Positions 1 through 6,449 of a stretch of DNA of 20,882 nt are shown piece by piece (within the stretch, counting starts at the first letter, position 1; each line of letters starts with the position of its first letter). This stretch comes from Jaenimonas drosophilae (lineage: Eukaryota; Euglenozoa; Kinetoplastea; Trypanosomatida; Trypanosomatidae), in contig JASAON010001396.1 in NCBI GenBank assembly GCA_030849065.1, forward strand, positions 1-20,882, read 5' to 3'. Made by a program: the position numbers and the translations under genes. The notes under the pieces are model-generated. The model had not been told where the DNA came from and did no database searches. It was given only the letters and a program-made list of their open reading frames with translations.

Positions 1-38
1 GCGAACGGTGAAGGATGGTGTCCATGGAACGAAAACAT
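1..38 (-). CDS. possible 5' end of a further gene (partial)
   Basis: On the minus strand an ATG at 36-38 opens a frame that stays open for 12 codons (MFSFHGHHPSPF) to the window edge. It is preceded by a T-rich tract and a CAG (AG at 45-46), the same arrangement seen before the other genes. The spacer to the upstream gene would be only 55 bases, shorter than elsewhere in the window. The frame is too short to identify a family, and it could equally be 3'UTR of the MGC gene. Confidence 0.25.
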   Translation of the reverse strand, partial: MFSFHGHHPSPF

Positions 39-93
39 TGATCGCTGGGAAACGATAAAAAGGCTTTCCTATTGGATCTAAGGACTTGAGCAG

Positions 94-540
94 CTACGCA
101 CCGGCGCTGTGATAGTGGATTTTGATTTCCCACGACACCTCCTCGGGCATATCTGAAAATGCGGTATCAATTGTTGCACTAGCCTTCAGAAATCCCTGCT
201 TCGACACTCCAGCCACCTTGTAGTCAAAGGTTCCTCCCCATCCTCGTTGAGACAGGTCTTCTTTTATAAATTCGAGGAAACACTTCCCAACGTGGTCAAC
301 GGCGCGGTGTGGGATTGGATTACTTTCATTGGTTGCCCACACCTCCTTGGAGCGGCCCAGGAGCTCTTCAGCTGGACGGAAATCACCTCCATTTTTGGCG
401 TTTTGTGCGTCTACAAAGAGGGTCCATTCTTCCAATAGTAGCTTCGCAACTGGATTTTTCTTGGACAGGTTCATGAACTCTGCTGCATTTTCAGACTCAT
501 AGTCAGCGGAGTCCTTCGCCTTGCTCGACTCACAGCCCAT
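94..540 (-). CDS. small MGC-type protein, predicted N-myristoylated and palmitoylated
   Basis: A 148-residue protein of unknown family. What is visible is the N-terminus MGCESSKAK: Gly2 with Ser at positions 5-6 fits N-myristoylation, and Cys3 fits adjacent palmitoylation, the dual-acylation signal common in kinetoplastid flagellar and plasma-membrane proteins. Residues 20-60 look helical; the rest is soluble, ending in a strand-like segment (residues 133-144), with no membrane helix. I compared it by eye with the small myristoylated/calpain-related proteins (SMP, DUF1935) and did not see their conserved core, so I do not assign it to them. The ATG at 538-540 follows a clear splice acceptor by 35 bases and the stop is TAG. 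Membrane targeting is inferred; the function is unknown. Confidence 0.75.
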   Translation of the reverse strand: MGCESSKAKDSADYESENAAEFMNLSKKNPVAKLLLEEWTLFVDAQNAKNGGDFRPAEELLGRSKEVWATNESNPIPHRAVDHVGKCFLEFIKEDLSQRGWGGTFDYKVAGVSKQGFLKASATIDTAFSDMPEEVSWEIKIHYHSAGA

Positions 541-575
541 GTGGTCAAGTTGGTAGCAGTTCGAATTCTATATTG

Positions 576-640
576 CTACGGAATAAGGTTAAGAAGGTAA
601 CATATAAAGAAGGAATGGTGGTGAAGGAGGGAAAAACTTG
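576..640 (-). promoter_or_regulatory. trans-splice acceptor of the MGC gene
   Basis: On the minus strand a C/T-rich stretch of about 60 bases ends in CCGTAG, with the AG at 576-577. The ATG of the MGC gene is 35 bases further on. This is the usual kinetoplastid polypyrimidine tract plus AG for addition of the spliced leader. Confidence 0.6.
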
Positions 641-1020
641 AACACAAGTGTTTGCTTGCAGCGGTGGCATGGCATTCGCCCAGCTCTCATCCAGTGCTTT
701 GCCCATCATGTGACCCTGACCCTTAAAGATCCACACAGTTCACAACTCAAGTTCCTGTCACCTCGGTTACTTTCGCAAAAATTATTCTCGACCTGTACTT
801 TCCAGGTGCCAGCACGCCGCTAGCGATCATTGGTGGGATACACAATAGTGGATGTAGTGTGTTTTTTGGGGGTGGCCCAACGGAAGAGCGTGAAGATTGG
901 AGGCACTGTCACTGTCCACACCCAGAAAACTGATTCAGCACTTCTGATATACAGTCAGCGGGAAAGATCGCTTTCGAAGAAATGCCACAGAGGAGCAAAG
1001 CATTCTCTGAAGATCACCCA

Positions 1021-1068
1021 GGGAGCCCCCTCCACCCCTTGCAGGTGGACCTCTTGCCGATGGCTCCC
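1021..1068 (-). other. nested hairpin, possible structured RNA
   Basis: An outer perfect 7-bp stem (1021-1027 with 1062-1068, GGGAGCC/GGCTCCC) encloses an inner perfect 6-bp stem (1031-1036 with 1044-1049, TCCACC/GGTGGA) with a 7-base loop. The internal loop between them is asymmetric, 3 bases on one side and 12 on the other. Stem plus internal pocket recalls a single-hairpin H/ACA guide RNA, but I see no well-placed AGA box close behind the stem, so this is only a structural observation. Confidence 0.3.
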
Positions 1069-1128
1069 TCCCACAGTAATAACCGTGGAGCTGCACCTCA
1101 CATTGGGTTTCAGGATCAATTCAGACAA

Positions 1129-1205
1129 ACTGAAAGAAGAGGAACAAATCAATAAAGAAAAAAAGAAGAGAGTGTCTGAGAACAGAAGAACAGAAAAAAA
1201 AAGCG
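1129..1205 (-). promoter_or_regulatory. strong orphan polypyrimidine tract and AG
   Basis: Read on the minus strand, about 70 bases are almost all pyrimidine, including runs of nine and seven T, and end in TTTCAG at about 1129. It is one of the best acceptor-like signals in the window, yet no substantial ORF follows before the next acceptor at 576. It suggests that a separate trans-spliced RNA begins here. Confidence 0.5.
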
Positions 1206-1473
1206 TGTGTTCGAATGCAGTATGCCTCAAATATGCTGCGCGGCGTCTCTGGGATAAATCTGTAGGAGGACAAACAGGATGAGCATCAAGCCGCACACGT
1301 ATGTAAAGAGTTATGTGCAGATAGGGTGCGACCAGAAACTGTGAGATCAGCATGCCGAGGGCCAGGCAGAGAGTTGTTCTTTTGGCGTGAGGGCCTAAAG
1401 AAAGTGGAAAATGATACCTCTTTTTTTTTTGAAAGTCTTGCCCTACACTGCGTTCCTTGTCTTCGGAGTACCT

Positions 1474-3096
1474 CTACCGGCAGTAGTCCTGAGGGATTCC
1501 ACCACTAATGATGTTCATGGCAAACGGTGAGGGCGGTGGGGGATTGCGCAGCCCGATTACTTGTTGGCCTTGAAGAACGAAGGACATCGGGTTCATCATT
1601 TGTGGGGGCTGAAAGAGGTGGGTCATTTCCGGCGCGAATGTCATATGCTGTCCTGCCATGGCGACGTCCGAGGGCATCATGGCCTGAATAGTCTGCACTC
1701 CTGGGATGAACTGCGGTGGGCTTAACACACTTTCCTGGCTCGGAACGGAGGGGAGAGAGGCCGAGGCCGGCTCCTTCTTCTTGGCCTGGCGTCGCGTGGA
1801 ATCCCGAGCCCGTCGGACCAACTTGGCCTCAATCTTCACTCCATAGGGAGAGTTTCGGAGCAGCGACTGCAGTGGTGTGATGGACTCTCGAATTTGAATG
1901 AATTGGCCCTCATCGGATGCCACAATGGCGGTTTGAATGACGTAGTTGGCATAGCTATCCGTCAGGAGCTTGGGAAGAATCTGGGGCTCCGTCAGCTCAT
2001 CTACCAATAATTGCCGGACATCGGGTGCGGCTATCTTGAGACACTTTTCGATAACGTTGCTGCTGAACTTGTTACATGAGAGCTCGGCAACATGATGCAG
2101 CATCTGCCTAATTATGCGGTTTGTATAGTTGTCCGGATGTTGTCCGTCTACAGAGTCGCCATGGGGGCCAGCGAGGTTGTGCTGCTTATCCAGAATGAAT
2201 TGCACCACGTAGTTACCAAACGGGTCCTGTACGAGCTTGAGGGCGTTGTTCAGCACCGTGTTGATGATGTCGGAGAAGTACGACTTCGGGGCACACTGGA
2301 GCGACTTTTGAATGATGCAGCAGCCCTGGCGGTTCTTGCAAATGTCGATGCAGTTTTCCGCCACCTTTGAAAAGATCAAGTCGGTGATGCCTGGGCCAGT
2401 GCCATCCGGTATGGCCCCGCCCTCCGCCCACAGGTGCTTCAGCTTGGGAGCTGAGATTAATTTGGAGAGGGTGTGGTTGCCATTCATGTCCTTGGCTAGC
2501 TCAACGACAGAGGGGTAAATCCTCTGGCCAAAGAGAAGGAACTCCTCCGGGGTGGAGAGGGACTCGATTATTTTTTGAGTGACCCTGGCACCGTTGGTGT
2601 TGCAGCAGAGCGCGCAGAGCTCATCATCGAGCTGCTCAATGAGATACATCAGCTCCGACACTGACGTGTCCTCCTCACTCATGAGGCCCGCGTGCGTGCC
2701 GTTGGACAGCATCGAAACCACGTGCTGCATTAGCTCACTGCCATTGGCGTTTAGAGACATGCTGAAGGCCCGCTTAATTGACTCGCGAACAAATGTCTGC
2801 CGAAACATCACCCTGGGCGTTGGATCCTCCCCATTCATTCTAATCAATCTGCACACCTCCAGCGCCTTGAGTGCCTCGCGAAGCCCGTTGGCGTCCACCA
2901 TACATCGGCTGATAAGCCCATTAACCTTATCGATATCCGAGTTCCCCGAGAAGGACTCCTCCACCACACCTTCGGGGTTCTGTCGTCCTTGAATACGACA
3001 CTCCAGAACCCGGATACTACTGTCCACATCCACAAGCTGCTTCAGCACCTCCTGTCTCTGGGCGTACAGGGCCAACAGAGCATCTTCGTCGTTCAT
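1474..3096 (-). CDS. Pumilio/PUF-family RNA-binding protein
   Basis: A 540-residue PUF protein that would bind the 3'UTR of target mRNAs and control their stability or translation. Seven repeat cores can be read in order: NGSELMQ (about 119-125), NGARVTQK (168-175), GNHTLSK (206-212), RQGCCIIQK (256-264), FGNYVVQ (293-299), SSNVIEK (345-351) and ANYVIQ (383-388), followed by PYGVKIEAK (417-425). The last three carry the NYxxQ, SNxxE, NYxxQ triplet which, by the known PUF code, reads 5'-UGU. An insertion of about 25 residues separates the NYVVQ and SNVIE repeats. The tail beyond about 440 is basic, then rich in Pro, Met and Gln. The start chosen is the ATG at 3094-3096 (MNDEDALL), the first ATG after the acceptor; an ATG 15 codons upstream lies across that acceptor. 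Confidence 0.93.
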   Translation of the reverse strand: MNDEDALLALYAQRQEVLKQLVDVDSSIRVLECRIQGRQNPEGVVEESFSGNSDIDKVNGLISRCMVDANGLREALKALEVCRLIRMNGEDPTPRVMFRQTFVRESIKRAFSMSLNANGSELMQHVVSMLSNGTHAGLMSEEDTSVSELMYLIEQLDDELCALCCNTNGARVTQKIIESLSTPEEFLLFGQRIYPSVVELAKDMNGNHTLSKLISAPKLKHLWAEGGAIPDGTGPGITDLIFSKVAENCIDICKNRQGCCIIQKSLQCAPKSYFSDIINTVLNNALKLVQDPFGNYVVQFILDKQHNLAGPHGDSVDGQHPDNYTNRIIRQMLHHVAELSCNKFSSNVIEKCLKIAAPDVRQLLVDELTEPQILPKLLTDSYANYVIQTAIVASDEGQFIQIRESITPLQSLLRNSPYGVKIEAKLVRRARDSTRRQAKKKEPASASLPSVPSQESVLSPPQFIPGVQTIQAMMPSDVAMAGQHMTFAPEMTHLFQPPQMMNPMSFVLQGQQVIGLRNPPPPSPFAMNIISGGIPQDYCR

Positions 3097-3124
3097 CGTT
3101 GGCCACAGAAACACAATTCTTCTA

Positions 3125-3151
3125 CTGTGTGGGCAGCGCAAAAAAAAAAAA
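3125..3151 (-). promoter_or_regulatory. trans-splice acceptor of the PUF gene
   Basis: Twelve consecutive T on the minus strand (3140-3151) are followed by CCCACACAG, with AG at 3125-3126. The ATG of the PUF gene lies 28 bases further on. This acceptor supports the shorter PUF start at 3096, since an upstream in-frame ATG would be removed by splicing. Confidence 0.65.
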
Positions 3152-3203
3152 GGTCAGAGGGGGGGATATGAAGGTCAGTGAATCAGCATCTACTCACACA
3201 CTT

Positions 3204-3229
3204 ATCATCATCATCATCCTCATCATCAT
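3204..3229. repeat. ATC trinucleotide microsatellite
   Basis: Five perfect ATC units, one CTC interruption and further ATC units lie in the spacer between the SAP gene and the PUF gene. It is a simple repeat in a 3'UTR or intergenic stretch, with no coding role seen. Confidence 0.8.
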
Positions 3230-3280
3230 TCGTTATGGCGACGGTTGGTACAGAGTGAAGCATCCAATTACAACAACAAT

Positions 3281-4225
3281 CTATGAGCTCCGTCGCCGCT
3301 TCAATCCAGGCGATTCCTCCTGTGGCCCCCAGCCATGCACAGGGCTGCTGCTCTTCGATCCACCAAATAGCCGCGAGCCAACGGTATAAATCTTACCCCA
3401 CAAACCACTTCCGCGTGTGCCTGCCTCCGGGGAGCACTCCGACGCGGTCTGCGGCAACTCCGTCGATGACCTCCCCGACCCCATCACCGCATCCGAATGG
3501 CGCGGCAGCGTTCCTCTCTGCGGCGTTAAGGTATCGCTGTGACGTGAGGTGCAGGGAGAGGGTTCAAGGGTGTGCGACGGCGTACTACACCCGGCAGAGC
3601 GGCCCTCACTCCCCTCTGTTGTTCCTTGGGTCGGTGTAGGGCCACCCAGCCCCGTGGCGTGCTGAAGACGCTCCAGCAACACCTTCTTTGGTCCCAGTGT
3701 GGAGAGCCCCAACTCACGAAGTCGCTGACGAAGCTCCATCACCGTCGGACCAGAGGCCTGTGCGGCCGCGGCCCTCTTCCGCCCTCGCTGTGGCCGGTCC
3801 GTGGAAACCGACGTGCAGGAGCTCGAGGCATCATCGATGCTCGCGCTGGAGTCGTCATCGTCTTCGCCCTCGTCTGACGCGGAGGATTCCTCACCGAGGA
3901 AGTTGTTTTGGCGGAGGTAATGGAGGCAGTCCTTCAAGGCGCGCGCGATGTGCTGTGCCATTTGCGCGTCGCGTGGTTGTGCAAGGCGGCCGCTTCCATC
4001 GGCAAATAAGAAACCGTCGTAGGACAACACCATGGCGTGGCTCACCTCGCTGGCCACCGAGTCCTTGACGGAGTCTGTGCTCCCGCGTGAACCACCCGAG
4101 AAGGAGGGCGATACCTGCACCTTGCTCATGCGGGTGGAGCGGCGGGGTGGGGTTCCACTCAGCTCATTCAGAATGGCGTCGGTGTCGTCCGCGACGTACA
4201 CCAAACGACGCTTTGGTGGGTCCAT
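3281..4225 (-). CDS. SAP-domain protein, probably nuclear
   Basis: A 314-residue protein with one recognisable domain, a SAP motif at about 160-192 (TVMELRQRLRELGLSTLGPK followed by KVLLERL), a helix-turn-helix DNA-binding module found in chromatin and repair proteins. It is preceded by an acidic Ser/Asp stretch (113-142) and a basic patch (RPQRGRKR, 144-151). Residues 64-110 form a more conserved-looking segment with a helix (AQMAQHIARALKDCLHYL). The second half is low-complexity Ser/Thr/Pro, except for a short amphipathic motif, LWGKIYTVGSRLFGG (275-289), and a basic end (LKRRRSS) that could be a nuclear signal. The start is the ATG at 4223-4225; a TTG just upstream was not used. Its exact role cannot be told from sequence. 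Confidence 0.82.
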   Translation of the reverse strand: MDPPKRRLVYVADDTDAILNELSGTPPRRSTRMSKVQVSPSFSGGSRGSTDSVKDSVASEVSHAMVLSYDGFLFADGSGRLAQPRDAQMAQHIARALKDCLHYLRQNNFLGEESSASDEGEDDDDSSASIDDASSSCTSVSTDRPQRGRKRAAAAQASGPTVMELRQRLRELGLSTLGPKKVLLERLQHATGLGGPTPTQGTTEGSEGRSAGCSTPSHTLEPSPCTSRHSDTLTPQRGTLPRHSDAVMGSGRSSTELPQTASECSPEAGTRGSGLWGKIYTVGSRLFGGSKSSSPVHGWGPQEESPGLKRRRSS

Positions 4226-5067
4226 CAATTACGGCTAAGTACAGAACCAGACGTGAGAGCGGGAGGGGAGAGAGGAAGAGTGCGACACTCAAATCCACCA
4301 CACACACACCATATGCCATGAGACACGNGCACACCTTGAGAGACGTTGGAAAGCCCAGGAGCGAGACTCTTGGCCTTGTTGTAGTCATCCAACGCAAGCT
4401 TCCACTTCTCCACTCCCTCGTAGGCAATTGCACGACGAATGAGTGCCTTGACATGGTTGGGCTCGATCTTCAGTGCACAATTGCAGTCATCAATCATCTC
4501 ATTATACATGTGCGTCTGTTGGTAGCAGGCCGCACGGTTGGAGTAGAAGTTGGCCTTCTCCGCCGTTGGCTCCTTTTGGAGATCAATGGCACGAGCGTAG
4601 AAGAGGGCGGCGCGCTCGTACTTGCCCTCCGTGAAGAGAGAGTTGCCAATGCGCTTGGCATCTTCAGGGGTCTTGCAGCTTCCAGGGGCAGACTTGTCAT
4701 TGCGCTCGCGAAGGGCGGCGTTGATGGTCTGGAGCTTCGCCATCACCTCCTCGCTCTTCTCGTCGTACTTCAGTGCCAGTTGGAGGGCCTTCTGTGCCTC
4801 ATCGATCTGGTTCAAGCTCTCCAGGGCGAGACCCTTGCGGTAGTAGCCCTTCAGCCAATCGGGGCGGACCTTGATGCAGCGGTCGGCGTCCTCTACGGCC
4901 TCTTTATAGTGGCTCAAGCCCTGGTGGCATGCCGCTCGGTTGGAGTAGAGCGCACCCGCAGCTTCGCTGTTGGGGTCCATGTTGATGGCCTCGGTATAGA
5001 ATTTGATGGCCTCAGCAAATTTCTTGTCCTTGAAGGCGGCATTGCCCTTGGCTTTTAAGGCGTCCAT
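4225..5067 (-). CDS. Hop/STI1-like TPR co-chaperone; 3' end uncertain
   Basis: The frame gives 280 residues, of which about 246 are reliable. Six TPR units form two three-repeat blocks (about 1-105 and 134-240). Both contain the dicarboxylate-clamp residues that hold the EEVD tail of Hsp70 or Hsp90: K5, N9, N43, K73, R77 in the first block, the same numbering as Hop TPR1 apart from the first two, and K138, N142, N177, K207, R211 in the second. A cytosolic chaperone adaptor is therefore likely. It is much shorter than Hop, with no third TPR block or DP domain. An undetermined base at 4328 falls in codon 247; beyond it the frame passes CA-rich and pyrimidine-rich sequence and stops with a TGA overlapping the next ATG. 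I think the true C-terminus and stop are lost or frameshifted there. The ATG at 5065-5067 follows an acceptor by 22 bases. Confidence 0.85.
   Translation of the reverse strand: MDALKAKGNAAFKDKKFAEAIKFYTEAINMDPNSEAAGALYSNRAACHQGLSHYKEAVEDADRCIKVRPDWLKGYYRKGLALESLNQIDEAQKALQLALKYDEKSEEVMAKLQTINAALRERNDKSAPGSCKTPEDAKRIGNSLFTEGKYERAALFYARAIDLQKEPTAEKANFYSNRAACYQQTHMYNEMIDDCNCALKIEPNHVKALIRRAIAYEGVEKWKLALDDYNKAKSLAPGLSNVSQGVXVSHGIWCVCGGFECRTLPLSPPALTSGSVLSRN
4235..4292 (-). promoter_or_regulatory. trans-splice acceptor of the SAP gene
   Basis: A C/T-rich stretch on the minus strand ends in TACTTAG with AG at 4235-4236, only 9 bases before the SAP gene ATG. The apparent TPR reading frame runs straight through this signal, which argues that the end of that frame is not real coding sequence. 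Confidence 0.6.
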
Positions 5068-5089
5068 GGTTGTGCAAGAGTATGTCTGA

Positions 5090-5130
5090 CTACATTGAGG
5101 GAAGACCAAGGTAAGAGAGGAGAGTACATG
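5090..5130 (-). promoter_or_regulatory. trans-splice acceptor of the TPR gene
   Basis: The minus strand shows a pyrimidine-rich tract (CTCTCCTCTCTTACC and following) ending in AATGTAG, AG at 5090-5091, 22 bases before the ATG. It excludes the long upstream in-frame extension of the TPR ORF, which has no homology to TPR proteins. Confidence 0.6.
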
Positions 5131-5293
5131 GTCATGGTATACATACACAGAGAGATGAAGTAACACAGAATATCCCCCCCCCCGCAGTAGGCTCATCCAC
5201 TCGGTGCGAGGTTTCTGTTTCAGTTGTTTTGAAAGGGGAAAAGCCCAGAGCAGCCGATCGTCCAGGCCAATCATCACACACACACACTCTCTA

Positions 5294-6187
5294 CTACACA
5301 AAAATGGGCGGAATGGCGGTGTCCGTGTTGTGCGCGACAACGAAGCAATAGTGCTCATGCACCAAGTTCCACTCATCCCAGTCATCGATCATCTCCAGAC
5401 GATTGAGCTCCACCTGCTTTTCTCGTGGCACTTGAAGATACAACTTCTTCATGGACATGGCCTCCACCGTCTTGAAGCCCACCTTCTTGCAGCGGGCCGC
5501 GTGTTCCTCGCAGGTAGGGAGCGCATGAATGCCCTTGAGATGGACGCCAATGGAGCCCAGACTCTCCACCATGGTACGTCCGAAGCGGTCGTTGGGCTGC
5601 ATCGCATCATAGGTGATGAGCTCAACCGACGCGCTGGGGCTGAGGACATCGCTCAGCATGAGCCGCAACAGCTCCGATGTGAGGGGCTCCTCAATGTATA
5701 CGAAGACCATCTCCGCAAGAAGAATAGTGGGGGCATCGGGGTTGATGTGCTTCTTCAGGAGATCCGCCACAGACGCGGGCTTCTGCAGGTCGCAGGCCAA
5801 CAGCTTGTACTCCTCGCCTGCGAGTGAGCGAAGGCTGGGGTGGCGTTGGATGGCCTTCTCCTTCTCCGCCACCAAGTCGGCGAAGTCCAGCTCCACGTAG
5901 CGGCTGAAGACCACGTCGGGTCGTGATTGGCGCATGCGAAAGTAGAGCGTGTCCACGCCAGCACCGAAGCTAATTACCTGGATGGGGCCACCTGCTTGTT
6001 GGGCAAAGGCAGACACGCACTTCTCAATGGCGGTCGTCCGCAGCCACGTCCCGCGGTTCATCAGAGGACTGTTGATGATGGTGGAGTCCTTCGTGAAGAA
6101 GGAGACGAAGGGGTCATCCAGGTACTTCTTCGATACGCAGTGCACCTTGCGTGAGCACGCATCGTGGGCAGTTTTTTGTAGTGCCAT
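5294..6187 (-). CDS. LCMT1: leucine carboxyl methyltransferase (PP2A methyltransferase)
   Basis: A 297-residue SAM-dependent methyltransferase of the LCMT/PPM1 family, which methylates the C-terminal leucine of the PP2A catalytic subunit and so controls which regulatory B subunits bind. Visible signatures are the SAM motif FGAGVDTLYFRM (74-85), the acidic post-motif YVELDFADL (97-105), CDLQ (132-135), the family motif LLAEMVFVYI (156-165), RFGRTMVESL (201-210), and the C-terminal HYCFVVA block (279-285) typical of LCMT1. The N-terminal Lys and Arg around residues 14-21 fit the helical lid over the substrate tail. The length is close to that of yeast Ppm1 and human LCMT1. The start is the ATG at 6185-6187, 10 bases after an acceptor; the upstream extension is hydrophobic, pyrimidine-derived and not family-like. 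A cytosolic enzyme is expected. The tRNA-modifying LCMT2/TYW4 relative is less likely because the C-terminal kelch part is absent. Confidence 0.9.
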   Translation of the reverse strand: MALQKTAHDACSRKVHCVSKKYLDDPFVSFFTKDSTIINSPLMNRGTWLRTTAIEKCVSAFAQQAGGPIQVISFGAGVDTLYFRMRQSRPDVVFSRYVELDFADLVAEKEKAIQRHPSLRSLAGEEYKLLACDLQKPASVADLLKKHINPDAPTILLAEMVFVYIEEPLTSELLRLMLSDVLSPSASVELITYDAMQPNDRFGRTMVESLGSIGVHLKGIHALPTCEEHAARCKKVGFKTVEAMSMKKLYLQVPREKQVELNRLEMIDDWDEWNLVHEHYCFVVAHNTDTAIPPIFV

Positions 6188-6197
6188 CACAAAAACC

Positions 6198-6245
6198 CTA
6201 AACCGAAAGGACACGCAATGCAAAGAGAGGGAGAGGGGAGGACAT
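6198..6245 (-). promoter_or_regulatory. trans-splice acceptor of the LCMT gene
   Basis: On the minus strand a CT-rich stretch ends in TTCGGTTTAG, AG at 6198-6199, 10 bases before the LCMT ATG. The CT-rich tract begins around 6240. Confidence 0.6.
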
Positions 6246-6449
6246 AGACATGTGTGTCGGAGACTCGCACGCCGGCCATGAGGGCAGCATAAATAACACA
6301 ATAGAAACATGGTGGTCGAGGGATTATTGGGGGGGGAGAGGTGTCAGGACACCACAAGGTGAGCAGTAGCTTCCCACCCACGCACACACACACACGGTGA
6401 ACGATGAATGAATGAATGCGTGTGTTGTGCCATCATGTCATGCCATCCT

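Larger units (their letters stand above)
541..1473. other. 933-base spacer with no convincing ORF
   Basis: This spacer is about four times longer than any other in the window. It holds the acceptor of the MGC gene, a second and stronger pyrimidine tract with AG near 1129, a nested hairpin at 1021-1068, and a run of ten T (A on the minus strand) at 1421-1430. Minus-strand ATGs after the second acceptor open only short frames: 22 codons, 27 codons (747-830) and 54 codons, none resembling a known protein. One minus frame stays open without a start through most of 955-1470, but its composition follows the pyrimidine tract and it gives no family match. It may encode a non-coding or very small product, or be a decayed gene. 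Confidence 0.6.

Noticed and set aside
541..580. tRNA-like A-box and B-box sequences
   Set aside because: A GGTCAAGTTGG-like A box and a GTTCGAATTC-like B box sit almost next to each other, with no room for the anticodon arm and no acceptor stem.
830..1282. 150-codon plus-strand frame in the long spacer
   Set aside because: Its Lys/Glu-rich part is the complement of the minus-strand pyrimidine tract, it would be the only gene on the plus strand, and it has no recognisable domain.
955..1353. 132-codon minus-strand frame in the long spacer
   Set aside because: The centre is Phe/Leu/Ser-rich because it translates the pyrimidine tract and acceptor, which would be removed by trans-splicing. No homology was recognised, though its openness is noted in the spacer entry.
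4236..4335. cis-intron in the TPR gene (CAAG/GTGTGC to TTAG)
   Set aside because: The ends look like GT...AG, but cis-introns are very rare in kinetoplastids, joining would fuse the frame into the SAP start region, and the N plus the trans-splice acceptor explain the pattern better.
4087..5058. 323-codon plus-strand frame
   Set aside because: It is antisense to the TPR and SAP genes and mirrors the TPR codons. Nothing in it resembles a protein family.
5068..5385. 106-codon N-terminal extension of the TPR protein
   Set aside because: The extension crosses the pyrimidine tract and acceptor at 5090 and has no TPR or targeting character. The ATG at 5067 matches the start of Hop-type TPR domains.
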